Origin: Rhizobium sp. BK196
Lineage (GTDB): Bacteria; Pseudomonadota; Alphaproteobacteria; Rhizobiales; Rhizobiaceae
Direction of reading: 5' to 3'
Length of the DNA: 64,000 nucleotides
NCBI RefSeq assembly: GCF_014193255.1
Contig: NZ_JACHZB010000004.1
Coordinates: 388,902-452,901, forward strand
This document shows, piece by piece, positions 27,664 through 36,079 of this stretch (positions are counted from its first letter, which is position 1; each line of letters starts with the position of its first letter). The notes beneath the pieces are model-generated. The model was not told the origin of the DNA and ran no database searches. It worked only from the letters and a program-made list of their open reading frames with translations. The position numbers were made by a program, and so were the translations under genes.

Positions 27664-28686
27664 TCAGACGCGGACAGCTTCTTCGCCGAGCGGTGGGGCG
27701 ACCAGTGTGTAGGGATCGAATTCGGGATAGATATCCGCCGGAATTTGCGGCTCGAAATTTTCCATGTTGCGCGTAAGGCTCGAAGGCTTCGCCGTCCCGA
27801 TCAGCACCGACGAGACGACGGGGTCGCGCAACGGAAACTGCAGAGCGGGTGCAGCCAGCGGCAGGCCGTGGCGCTTGGCCACCTCTTCCATCGCTCCGAC
27901 CTTGCCGAGCACCTCGTCGGTCGCGGGCATGTAATCGAAATGCGAACCAGGCACCGGGCCGGTTGCAAGGATGCCGGAATTGAAAACGCCGCCGACGACG
28001 AGCGATGTGCCCTTTTGCCGGCAGAGGGGCATGAGCTCGGAAACCGCCGAACGGTCGAGCAGTGTGTAGCGGCCGGCCAGCAGGATCGCGTCTATATCGG
28101 CATTGCGCATGACGTCGAGGCAGACAGGCACCTCGTTGACGCCGAGGCCGAAAGCCTTGATCGCGCCTGAAGACTTCAGCTTTTCCAGCGCCTTGATGCC
28201 GGTATCGAGGAAGTTCTTCAGGTGCACGGCATTCTTCGCGGCGCCATGCGTATAGGAGCCGATATCGTGGACGAAGAGCATATCGATGCGGTTGAGGCCG
28301 AGACGCGCATAGCTGAAATCGACCGACCGCATGATGCCGTCATAAGAATAATCGTAGTCGGCATCGAAGGAGAGAGCATCCACATAGCCGTAACCGGGAA
28401 CGGCACCCGTCGGCACCGGGCGCAGCAGGCGGCCGACCTTGGTGGACAGCACGTAATCGTTTTCCGGCTTGTCGCGCAGGAAATCGCCGACCCTTCGTTC
28501 ACCGAGTCCCAGGCCATACCACGGCGCCACATCGTAATAGCGGATGCCGTGGTTCCACGCCGTCTCCAGCGTTTCCATCGCCTGCTCGCGCGGGCAGGCG
28601 CGATAAAGGCCGCCGAGCGCTGCTGCACCGAAGCTGATTTCGGTGACCTCCAGCGCCGTCTTGCCAATTCTCCTCGTCTTCATCAT
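27664..28686 (-). CDS. Aldo/keto reductase, probable L-fucose (D-threo-aldose 1-) dehydrogenase
   Basis: The 340-residue protein is an aldo/keto reductase. The catalytic tetrad can be placed: D in YYDVAPWYG with the tyrosine in the same motif, K in STKVGR, and H in FVHDIG. The GLGLGERRVGDFL and GLGVNEV segments match the D-threo-aldose 1-dehydrogenase group, which oxidises L-fucose and D-arabinose to lactones with NAD(P). GAGGAATG-type spacing before ATG 28686 supports the start (a second ATG follows directly). Neighbours FucU and the UxaA-like dehydratase fit a non-phosphorylating sugar-acid route: aldose to lactone to aldonate to 2-keto-3-deoxy acid. A lactonase gene is not seen here. Confidence 0.87.
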   Translation of the reverse strand: MMKTRRIGKTALEVTEISFGAAALGGLYRACPREQAMETLETAWNHGIRYYDVAPWYGLGLGERRVGDFLRDKPENDYVLSTKVGRLLRPVPTGAVPGYGYVDALSFDADYDYSYDGIMRSVDFSYARLGLNRIDMLFVHDIGSYTHGAAKNAVHLKNFLDTGIKALEKLKSSGAIKAFGLGVNEVPVCLDVMRNADIDAILLAGRYTLLDRSAVSELMPLCRQKGTSLVVGGVFNSGILATGPVPGSHFDYMPATDEVLGKVGAMEEVAKRHGLPLAAPALQFPLRDPVVSSVLIGTAKPSSLTRNMENFEPQIPADIYPEFDPYTLVAPPLGEEAVRV

Positions 28687-28723
28687 TCCTCCTCGTGAAG
28701 ACCCGAAATTCGATAAATACTAT

Positions 28724-30226
28724 TCAGAGTGTGGCGCCGAGATGCCACGGAACGAACTCGTTGTCGCCATAGCCGAAAATTTCGCTTTTCGTCTTTTTGC
28801 CCGAGGCCGTTTCCACGATCAGATCGAAGATCTCCCGGCCCTTGCCGCTGATGGTCGCGTCACCGGTGACGATCGTGCCGCAATCGATGTCCATGTCCTC
28901 TTCCATCGAAGCGTAAAGCGCCGAATTGCTGGCGAGCTTCAATGATGGCGCCGGACGACAGCCGAAGCAGCTGCCGCGGCCGGTCGTAAACGCGATCATG
29001 TTGGCACCGCCGGCCACCTGACCGGTCGCCGACACCGGATCGTAGCCGGGCGTATCCATGAACACGAGGCCGGGGGCCGTGACGCGCTCGGCATAACCAT
29101 AGACGGCAGTCAGCGGCGAGCGGCCGCCCTTGGCAACGGCGCCGAGCGACTTTTCCAGAATGGTCGTCAGGCCGCCGCGCTTGTTGCCCGGAGACGGGTT
29201 GTTATCGAGCGAGGCGCCATGCAGGGCGACATAGTCTTCCCACCAGGCGATCTTCTCATCGAGCTTCCTGGCGACCTCGTCGCTGACGGCGCGGCTGCGC
29301 AGCAGATGCTCCGCGCCGTAGATCTCGGAGGTTTCCGAAAGGATTGCGGTGCCGCCGGCTGCGGCCAGCAGATCGGCCGCGACACCGAGCGCCGGATTGG
29401 CGGTAATGCCCGAAAAGCCGTCGGAGCCGCCGCATTGCAGGCCGATGATGATCTCGCCGACGGATATCGGCACACGCTTTTCACGGCCGACATCGGCTGC
29501 GATCTCGCGCAGCACGCCCATGGCGCGTTCGACCGCGCGGCGCGAGCCGCCGGCATCCTGAATGTTGAAATGCCGCTTGGAGGCCCCCGCACCGCTCTGG
29601 CCGTAGAGCGTCAGCTGGTTGACCTCGCAGCCGAGGCCGATCATCAGCACGCCGCCGAAATTCACGTGGCGGGTATAACCGGCAAGTGTCCTGTGCAGCA
29701 CGTTCATGCCGTCACCGGTCGAGCTCATGCCGCAACCCTGGTCGTGAACGATCGGCACGAAGCCGTCGATCCCGTCATAATGCGGCAGGATGGTGCGGTT
29801 GGCCTCGTCGGCAATCGCCCGGCAGACCGTGGTGGAACAGTTCACGCTGGCGATGATGCCGATATAGTTGCGCGTCGCAGCGCGTCCGTCGGCACGGCGA
29901 TAGCCCATGAAGGTGCGCGCCTTGTCATCAACACTTGCTTCCTCGGGAGCGGAATTGGCCGTCGCGGCAAGCCGGTCGTTTTCGAAATGGAGATTATGGC
30001 TGTGAACGTGATCGCCGGCTTTTACGTCCGCAGTCGTGCGGCCGATCGCCTGGCCGTATTTGACGACCGGTGTTCCGAGCGGAATGTCCGTGATGGCGAT
30101 CTTGTGGCCGGCGTCGATCTTCTGCCGCGTCTTCACATTGGCGACATCAGATCCTTCAGCGATCGGTGCCGTTGCGACCGCGACATTGTCTCCGGCCGAC
30201 AGGATGATCCAATTCTGTCTGTCCAA
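28724..30226 (-). CDS. UxaA-family (altronate/galactarate-type) sugar-acid dehydratase, TTG start
   Basis: The 500-residue protein has an N-terminal SAF domain (about residues 1-90: GDNVAVATAPIAEG, then ITDIPLGTPVVKYGQAIGRT) fused to a UxaA dehydratase domain (about 105-500). That domain carries the conserved cysteines in NCSTTVC, HDQGCGM, GLGCEVNQ, GLQCGGSDGFSG and GRGSCFGCRPAPSLKL, consistent with iron binding. In this locus the likely substrate is L-fuconate or a related aldonate rather than altronate; that is inference. The start is TTG 30226: GGGAGA lies five bases before it, and the frame continues upstream without a ribosome site. Confidence 0.87.
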   Translation of the reverse strand: MDRQNWIILSAGDNVAVATAPIAEGSDVANVKTRQKIDAGHKIAITDIPLGTPVVKYGQAIGRTTADVKAGDHVHSHNLHFENDRLAATANSAPEEASVDDKARTFMGYRRADGRAATRNYIGIIASVNCSTTVCRAIADEANRTILPHYDGIDGFVPIVHDQGCGMSSTGDGMNVLHRTLAGYTRHVNFGGVLMIGLGCEVNQLTLYGQSGAGASKRHFNIQDAGGSRRAVERAMGVLREIAADVGREKRVPISVGEIIIGLQCGGSDGFSGITANPALGVAADLLAAAGGTAILSETSEIYGAEHLLRSRAVSDEVARKLDEKIAWWEDYVALHGASLDNNPSPGNKRGGLTTILEKSLGAVAKGGRSPLTAVYGYAERVTAPGLVFMDTPGYDPVSATGQVAGGANMIAFTTGRGSCFGCRPAPSLKLASNSALYASMEEDMDIDCGTIVTGDATISGKGREIFDLIVETASGKKTKSEIFGYGDNEFVPWHLGATL

Positions 30227-30475
30227 TTTCTTCTCCCTGGGGAAGCGTCCGCTACATCGGCGAAATGCGCATTGATTTTGTTTTTTATCTACAATAAACA
30301 TTTTCAAGTCAACGGGAATATTGATCCTGTGGACGAGGGAGGCAAACAGCCGCATGCGACTGAAAATAAGATAAAAGTCGCTTGAAGAGGCTCCTGGTCC
30401 GGCTATGCCCGTTCTCAGCGGCGGGCATCATCGCCGTGTCGCAGGACCGTCGGGTTGGGCGGAAAGCAGGGTCTG

Positions 30476-31375
30476 ATGGCAAGACAGAATACGGTCTTCA
30501 AGGAAGCGTATAATCGGTATGCGGCAGCGTTGCGCCTGGACACAGCGCTGCCTTCGGAGCCCGAGATTGCCGCCCAGCTCGGCGTTAGCCGCAGCACCGC
30601 GCGCGCCATCCTGACCCGCCTCAGCGAAGAGGGCATCATCCGCTGGAACAAGCGCCAGAAGATCGTGCTGCGCCAGCCTGTTGACCGCGACTTCTTCCCC
30701 TCGGAAGAAACGGATTCACTGCACGACATCATCGAGCGCAGCTTCATGCAGCGCATCCTGTCGGATGAGGCAGCCCCCGGCATGCAGATCAACGAGCTGG
30801 AGCTTGCCCGCGAGATCGGCACGGGCACGACCAGCGTGCGCGAATTCCTGATCCGTTTCTCCCGCTTCGGGCTGATCGAAAAACGTCCGAACAGCCATTG
30901 GACACTGAAGGGTTTTACCCGCGAATTCGCCTTGGAACTCGCCGATGTGCGCGAAATGTTCGAGCTGCATTCGGCAGCCGAATTCGGCAAGCTTCCTGCC
31001 GGAAATCAAGCCTGGGCCGATCTTGCTGTTATCAAGGAAGATCACCTCTCGATGCTCTCCGATATCAATAACCGCTTCAAGGAATTCTCGGTACTCGACG
31101 AGCGCTTTCACCTCTTGATCCACCGCGCCTCGAAGAACCGCTTCATCGCCGATTTCTACGACGCGATCGCCATCATCTTTCACTATCACTATCAGTGGAA
31201 CAAGACGGCTGCCCGGGAACGCAACGAGCGCGCGATCCACGAACACCTCGATTATATAGCAGCACTGGAAGCCCGCGATCAGGCAAAGATCGAGGCCGCC
31301 TGCCGCATCCACCTTCGCTCGGCCCGCCAGACGCTGCTGCAATCGCTGCCGCAGGGCGCCACGGAAGGTGTCTGA
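30476..31375 (+). CDS. GntR/FCD family regulator with duplicated winged-helix region
   Basis: The 299-residue protein is unusual in having two winged-helix segments. The first, at about residues 8-66, contains LPSEPEIAAQLGVSRSTARA and LSEEGIIRWNKRQKIVL. The second, at about 82-150, contains MQINELELAREIGTGTTSVR and RFGLIEKRPNSHWTLKGF. An FCD-type helical ligand domain follows (about 155-290), with DERFHLLIHRASKN and HLDYIAALEARD. I chose ATG 30476 over a TTG seven codons earlier. Divergent orientation to the UxaA-like gene makes it the probable regulator of the fucose-type locus, responding to a sugar or sugar-acid effector. Confidence 0.88.
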   Translation: MARQNTVFKEAYNRYAAALRLDTALPSEPEIAAQLGVSRSTARAILTRLSEEGIIRWNKRQKIVLRQPVDRDFFPSEETDSLHDIIERSFMQRILSDEAAPGMQINELELAREIGTGTTSVREFLIRFSRFGLIEKRPNSHWTLKGFTREFALELADVREMFELHSAAEFGKLPAGNQAWADLAVIKEDHLSMLSDINNRFKEFSVLDERFHLLIHRASKNRFIADFYDAIAIIFHYHYQWNKTAARERNERAIHEHLDYIAALEARDQAKIEAACRIHLRSARQTLLQSLPQGATEGV

Positions 31376-31429
31376 ATTATCACCTGAAGGGTGTGCCGCG
31401 TGGCCCCCTCATCCGCCCTTCAGCCCACC

Positions 31430-32923
31430 CTAATGCGACGCCGCCTCGCTGGCCCTGCTGCTCGCGCCCCCGGTCTTCACGCCGCGACCAATCGGAATAA
31501 GCCAGGTCGTCGCAAAGGTCAGCACCGCCACGACCACGACACCCCAGAAGCTCCAGTGCAGTGCCGCATCGAAGACCGCGCGAGTCGCCGGATCGGCGGC
31601 GAGTGCCGAGAGCCCGGTCGGCTGGTTCAGCGCCTCACGCAGGCTGCTGGCCGCCTCACCCGTCGCATAGTGGTCGATGCCGGCATTGAGGACGGCGCCG
31701 AGCACCGTGGCGCCGAGCGTATTGCCGAGGCTGCGGGAAAAGATGTTCGAGGCAGTGGCGCTTCCGCGCATCGACCACTCCACGCTGTCCTGCACCAGCG
31801 CAATGCTGGTGAGATTGATGAGACCCATGCCGAAGCCCATGAAGAAGGAGCCGGCGCCGGCCACTGCCGGATGGCTTTCCGGCGTGAGGAACAGCAGGAA
31901 GGCCGCGCCGAAGGGGAACATGAAGCTGCCGACGCGCAGCGTGTTGCGGATGCCGAATGCCCTGAAGAACCGGCTGGAAAGCATCACCGACAGTGGCCAA
32001 CCGACCACCAGCATGGTCAGCGTGAAACCGGCAACGATCGGCGAGCGGCCGAGCACGCCCTGCACATACATCGGCAGGATCGTCGAAAGGCCGATCAGCG
32101 CCATGCCGGCAAGCAGCATGCAGGCATTGCTGGTCGCCACCAGCCGGCGGCTCCAGAGCGCAATCGAAATGATCGGCTCCGGCGTGCGCTTCTCCTGCAG
32201 CACGAAAAGAATGCCGGTCACGACGAAGACGATGGCAAGCGAGATGAGAATCCAGGCCGGCGCAGTCGTTTCCGTCAGGATCGTCAGGAGCGCGACGATG
32301 GAAATCGAAAACAGGATGGCGCCGAGATAATCGATCTTGGCTTGCCTGTGCGCCACGTCCTCCTTCAGGAAGATCAGAAAGGCGGCGATCGACAGGACGC
32401 CGATCGGCAGGTTGATCCAGAAGATCCAGGCCCAGGAGATCGTATCGACAATGATGCCGCCGGCGAGCGGTCCGACGACGGCCGAAGTCGCCCAGACGGT
32501 CGCCATCACGCCCTGCACCTTGCCGCGCTCCTCCAGCTTGAACAGGTCGCCGATGATCGTCATCGTCACCGGCTGGATCGCCCCGGCGCCAAGGCCCTGC
32601 ACCAGCCGGAAGATAATGAGCGAGGCCATCGACCAGGCAAGGCCGCAGAAGAGCGAGCCGACGAGGAAAATCAGGATGCCGCCGATCAGCACCGGCTTGC
32701 GCCCGAAAATATCCGAAAGCTTGCCGTAGATGACCGTTGTCGTGGACTGCGCCAGCAGGAAGGCGGAGAAGACCCAGCTGTAATAGGTGAAGCCGCCGAG
32801 CTGGCCGACGATGCGGGGCATCGCGGTCGCCACGATCGTGGCTTCGATCGCCACCATGAAGGTCGCGAGCATGATCGTGGCGACGACGAGCGTGCGGTTG
32901 GATTGCTGGGCGGTGGCTGACAT
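31430..32923 (-). CDS. MFS multidrug exporter, DHA2 (EmrB/QacA) family, 14 TM
   Basis: The 497-residue protein has about 14 hydrophobic helices. Diagnostic motifs are motif A (GKLSDIFGRKPVLIGG at about residues 67-82), motif D1 in TM1 (LATFMVAIEATIVATAMPRI) and motif C (ATSAVVGPLAGGIIVD), which mark proton-driven drug exporters of the DHA2 branch. GAGAGG precedes ATG 32923. No membrane-fusion partner or regulator gene is adjacent, so it probably works alone in the inner membrane. Substrates are unknown. It is convergent with the GntR gene. Confidence 0.93.
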   Translation of the reverse strand: MSATAQQSNRTLVVATIMLATFMVAIEATIVATAMPRIVGQLGGFTYYSWVFSAFLLAQSTTTVIYGKLSDIFGRKPVLIGGILIFLVGSLFCGLAWSMASLIIFRLVQGLGAGAIQPVTMTIIGDLFKLEERGKVQGVMATVWATSAVVGPLAGGIIVDTISWAWIFWINLPIGVLSIAAFLIFLKEDVAHRQAKIDYLGAILFSISIVALLTILTETTAPAWILISLAIVFVVTGILFVLQEKRTPEPIISIALWSRRLVATSNACMLLAGMALIGLSTILPMYVQGVLGRSPIVAGFTLTMLVVGWPLSVMLSSRFFRAFGIRNTLRVGSFMFPFGAAFLLFLTPESHPAVAGAGSFFMGFGMGLINLTSIALVQDSVEWSMRGSATASNIFSRSLGNTLGATVLGAVLNAGIDHYATGEAASSLREALNQPTGLSALAADPATRAVFDAALHWSFWGVVVVAVLTFATTWLIPIGRGVKTGGASSRASEAASH

Positions 32924-33290
32924 GATGAACCTCTCGGGGCGCCTTCTCCGTGATACGGAAAAGCCGCTGCCGGCTGGTGGGCTAGTGCAACGCGAAGTGT
33001 CGGCAGTCTTTTATGCTCCTGCTGATAGCAGGTAAAGCGTAAGTGAGATGCTTTCTCCGATGCCGACGCTTCAAACCGCTTCCGGCCCAGGAGAATTTCA
33101 AATACAACACATCTTGCGAAGGATGCTTCGGCGGGTACCCGCCGGAAAAAGAGATCTGGCACGCCAGGGCTCTTGGATGTCAGGATTGCATTTCCGCCAG
33201 GTTATCCCAACTGAAAACCTGATGCAGGCCTGTGAACCGCTCCATCGCGGATGCGAAAAGGTTCGGATCCGGGCACGGAAATGGCGAGTG
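32924..33290. other. Intergenic region between MFS exporter and glycosyltransferase genes
   Basis: These 367 bases hold the MFS promoter on the minus strand and the upstream region of the glycosyltransferase gene. The glycosyltransferase frame stays open back to 33048, but the translated extension is basic, low in family resemblance and lacks a ribosome site, so I treat it as non-coding. No repeat or hairpin of note was seen. Confidence 0.5.
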
Positions 33291-34133
33291 ATGATGGCGC
33301 ATGTTTTGGCTGCGAGCGGCGGCGTTAAACAGGTAATTTGCATCAATTGGGGTACAAGATACGGGCCGACTTTCATCAACCGGCTCTACGCGATGGTGGC
33401 GCGCAACATCACGCCGCCCTTCACCTTCACATGCTTCACCGACTGCCGGGACAATCTCCATCCCAGTATCCTGTGCGAGGATCTGCCGCCTCTCGATGTC
33501 GAGATGCCCGTCAATACCAGGGGCATCTGGCCGAAGGCGAGGCTTTGGGGCCCGAAGCTCGGCAGCCTGAGCGGGCCGGTCCTCTATCTGGACCTCGACC
33601 TCGTCATCGTCGCCTCCCTCGATGCGTTTTTCGAAGTCGGAGGACCCGATGACGTCGTCATGGCCCGCAACCAGACGACGCCTTTCGAAAGGCTCGGGCA
33701 GAGCTCGCTCTTTCGCTTTCCGGTCGGCAAGCTCCTGCCGCTGCAGGAAGAGTTCAGGGCCAACCCGCAGAAAGTGGCCGATGAATATGAGTATGAGCAG
33801 CGTTTCGTCACCCGCAAGGCGCCCGGCGGCGTGAAATTCTTCCCGCGAAACTGGGTTCTGCATTTCCGGCAGGACTGCCACTGGGCCTTTCCGCTGAACT
33901 ATTTTCTCGCGCCGCGCCTGCCATCCAGCGCCCGCGTCGTCCTCTTCCCGCGCGGCTTCCACCCGCAGAACGCCATCGAAGGCAAATTCGGCCCGCGGGG
34001 CCGGGGCGAAACCAGGCTCGCTCATATCAAGGGCGTCTTCGATGCCAGCAAACGCGACGGCAAGCAGCCCTTCCGCTACCTGCGCCATTATATATTGCCG
34101 ACGCCCTGGGTGGCCGAGCATTGGCACGAGTGA
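33291..34133 (+). CDS. Putative glycosyltransferase (DxD-containing, rhizobial family)
   Basis: The 280-residue protein (from ATG 33291; ATG 33294 is equally possible) starts with a beta strand VKQVICINWGTRYGPTFINR. It carries a YLDLDLVI segment at about residue 100, a DxD metal/nucleotide-sugar motif, followed by ASLDAFFEV, as in family 8-like transferases. Further landmarks are PRNWVLHFRQDCHW and FHGKP-like positions replaced by FPRGFHPQNAIEGK. No signal peptide or membrane helix is seen. The acceptor is unknown; surface polysaccharide modification is plausible. The ribosome site is weak, leaving the start uncertain. Confidence 0.72.
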   Translation: MMAHVLAASGGVKQVICINWGTRYGPTFINRLYAMVARNITPPFTFTCFTDCRDNLHPSILCEDLPPLDVEMPVNTRGIWPKARLWGPKLGSLSGPVLYLDLDLVIVASLDAFFEVGGPDDVVMARNQTTPFERLGQSSLFRFPVGKLLPLQEEFRANPQKVADEYEYEQRFVTRKAPGGVKFFPRNWVLHFRQDCHWAFPLNYFLAPRLPSSARVVLFPRGFHPQNAIEGKFGPRGRGETRLAHIKGVFDASKRDGKQPFRYLRHYILPTPWVAEHWHE

Positions 34134-34202
34134 GAACGGGCGGCGGCGGAACAATTTCCAATTTCGATTGTTGTCGGCTGAGGAAAACTGCGGGGTGCTC
34201 CC

Positions 34203-34706
34203 ATGCGTCCTCTTTTCTTTGCGACAATGCTCACGCTCACAGGTTTAGCTGCCGGCGCGAACGCGTCCGAGGCGGATTTCCTCAATTCGCTCGAGGGTGA
34301 CTGGAGCGGAAGCGGAATGGTCCTGACCAGGATCGGCGGAGCGAAGGTCAACGTCTCCTGCAATCTGAAATCCGACGCGGGCGCCTCGACCGTTGCGATG
34401 AACGGCAGCTGCCGCGGTCTCGCCGTCATCACGAGAAGCTTTTCGGCAAATGTGAAGGCCGCCGGGCAACGTTACATCGGCAACTACACCGGGCCATCGG
34501 GCCAGCCGTCCAAGCTCGTCGGCAGCCGGAAAGGCGATGCCCTCACCTTCAACGTCACCTGGGCGCGCGTCACCAATGGCGACCGGAGCGCAAACATGAT
34601 GATCGAAAAGGTCGGCCAGAACGGCCTTCGCCTGCAGACTGTCGATCGTGACCCCGCATCGGGCCGGTCGGTGGTGACGAGCCGTATCGATCTGCAGCGG
34701 CAGTGA
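34203..34706 (+). CDS. Conserved exported protein of unknown function
   Basis: The 167-residue precursor has a signal peptide (residues 1-21, MRPLFFATMLTLTGLAAGANA) followed by a small beta-rich domain starting EADFLNSLEGDWSGSGMVL. The domain resembles calycin-like DUFs found in rhizobial exported proteins, and two cysteines (NVSCNLK, NGSCRGL) could form a disulfide in the periplasm. I cannot assign a function. A diverged copy of its last codons occurs 3.4 kb downstream at about 38097-38150, so this gene's 3' end has been duplicated or was the target of an insertion. Confidence 0.8.
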   Translation: MRPLFFATMLTLTGLAAGANASEADFLNSLEGDWSGSGMVLTRIGGAKVNVSCNLKSDAGASTVAMNGSCRGLAVITRSFSANVKAAGQRYIGNYTGPSGQPSKLVGSRKGDALTFNVTWARVTNGDRSANMMIEKVGQNGLRLQTVDRDPASGRSVVTSRIDLQRQ

Positions 34707-34730
34707 CTGATGTCTCAACAGCGGCGAGAT

Positions 34731-34773
34731 CGCCGGATCGGGATATCGGATTCTGTGATGCCCCGATCCGGCG
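34731..34773. terminator. Inverted repeat between convergent genes
   Basis: A perfect 12-bp stem, CGCCGGATCGGG (34731-34742) with CCCGATCCGGCG (34762-34773), has a 19-base loop. It sits between the exported-protein gene and the convergent methyltransferase gene and could act as a bidirectional terminator. There is no T run on either side. Confidence 0.5.
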
Positions 34774-34778
34774 AAGGG

Positions 34779-35822
34779 TTACGACCGCTTTCTGATGGTG
34801 GCGTAAATGATGTTGCGGTTGGCACCGAACCAGACCGTCTTTTCGCCCGTGCCCTCAGGCGCACTGTTGTTGGCAATGCGCCACATGTCCGCCTCGGAAC
34901 GCTGGAGGAGCTCCCAGTTCATGTAGGATTCCATGTATCCGTCGTCGGCCATCTCGTCGGAGAAGTTGGCGAAGAGAAAGACGCCGCCCGGCTTCAGCAT
35001 GTCCATGCAGATCTGGGTGAGCCGGATTGCGACTTTATCGGTGAGGTAATCGTACAATCCCGCTGCATAGATCAGATCGAATGTGCCAATCTGATGCTTT
35101 CGCGCCAGCAGGCCGCGCACGGATCCATTGACAGGCTCGACGGCAGTTCCATGGAATTGGCTGGAGATCGTGCCAATGCTTTCGGGGTCCTGATCGAGAG
35201 CAACCCAACGTTTAAGGCGGCCTTCTGCAAGCGCTTTTGATGCCTCCGCTTCGCGAAGGTGACCGGCGGCGACGGCCAGCACCTCGGTATCCGGACCCGT
35301 TCGCGCCGCGGTCTCGTCGACGAAGCGGGTCAGGATGTCGCGACGTTCCCTCACGGCGACCGGGCCGGGGGCGTTTATCGTGTATTCGAAGATATCAAGA
35401 CCGAGAGGCGTGGATCTGGCCACTTCTTCGGCCACCGCCCGATGCCCATAAATAAAGTCTATGAGACTGGCATCCCCGGAATAGCCGCGAGGTTTTTCAA
35501 AGGACCAGCGAGTGAACGGGCACTGCTGCAGAATTTCTGCCGAAGGATGGGCCTGAATAATCGGGATGAGCCTCTGCCACACAGCAGCGCCGAATTTGTG
35601 ACGGACGTCATGGAGCTGGCCGATCAGCCACCTGACTGCATCAGGCAGGTTCCTGCCCGCGGCAAGCCGCTGCATCGCAATGCTGATGACGACAGCGAAC
35701 TCGGCCTCCGCCGTGCGCAGAAGGTCTGGTTCATTATCCTGGTTGGGTGAAGGGAAGTTATTGCTGACGGACTGCGGTGTGATCAGGCTTTGGCCATCAA
35801 GAGCAAAAAGGGGCTGAGCCAC
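34779..35822 (-). CDS. SAM-dependent class I methyltransferase, PhcB-like (3-hydroxypalmitate methyl ester type), GTG start
   Basis: The 347-residue protein has a helical N-terminal half (about 1-150) and a Rossmann methyltransferase domain: motif I TEVLAVAAGHLREAE (about residue 180), acidic motif II WVALDQDPE, FDLIYAAGLYDYL, and LKPGGVFLFANF. The motif I loop is AAGHLRE rather than the common GxGxG. This layout resembles proteins annotated as extracellular-factor 3-hydroxypalmitic acid methyl ester synthases related to Ralstonia PhcB; that match is from memory and needs a search. The start is GTG 35822 with GAGG four bases upstream. The next gene upstream, divergent at 36080, is a GGDEF-EAL protein. 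Confidence 0.75.
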   Translation of the reverse strand: MAQPLFALDGQSLITPQSVSNNFPSPNQDNEPDLLRTAEAEFAVVISIAMQRLAAGRNLPDAVRWLIGQLHDVRHKFGAAVWQRLIPIIQAHPSAEILQQCPFTRWSFEKPRGYSGDASLIDFIYGHRAVAEEVARSTPLGLDIFEYTINAPGPVAVRERRDILTRFVDETAARTGPDTEVLAVAAGHLREAEASKALAEGRLKRWVALDQDPESIGTISSQFHGTAVEPVNGSVRGLLARKHQIGTFDLIYAAGLYDYLTDKVAIRLTQICMDMLKPGGVFLFANFSDEMADDGYMESYMNWELLQRSEADMWRIANNSAPEGTGEKTVWFGANRNIIYATIRKRS

Positions 35823-36079
35823 GGAACCTCACTGGTTAATATAAACTTAATACATTGTATAAAATCACCAATACTCGCATAAAGGTCAAGCGTTAAGGTT
35901 GGCGGCGGCGGACAAATGCACGTCTTAGCTTTAGAAAATATTAGTGAACCCAACAGATACTCCGCCCGCTTGGGGATCGTTCGAGCGTTATTGGTTGATG
36001 TGGAATTGGCGTAAGGTTATCCAGCGTCAGCTAGCAGTCTGCGGAGGGCAGCTGCTGCAAGAAGTTTGGTAGCAGGGGC

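Noticed and set aside
33048..33290. Longer form of the glycosyltransferase from 33048
   Set aside because: The extension is basic and unlike the family, without a ribosome site.
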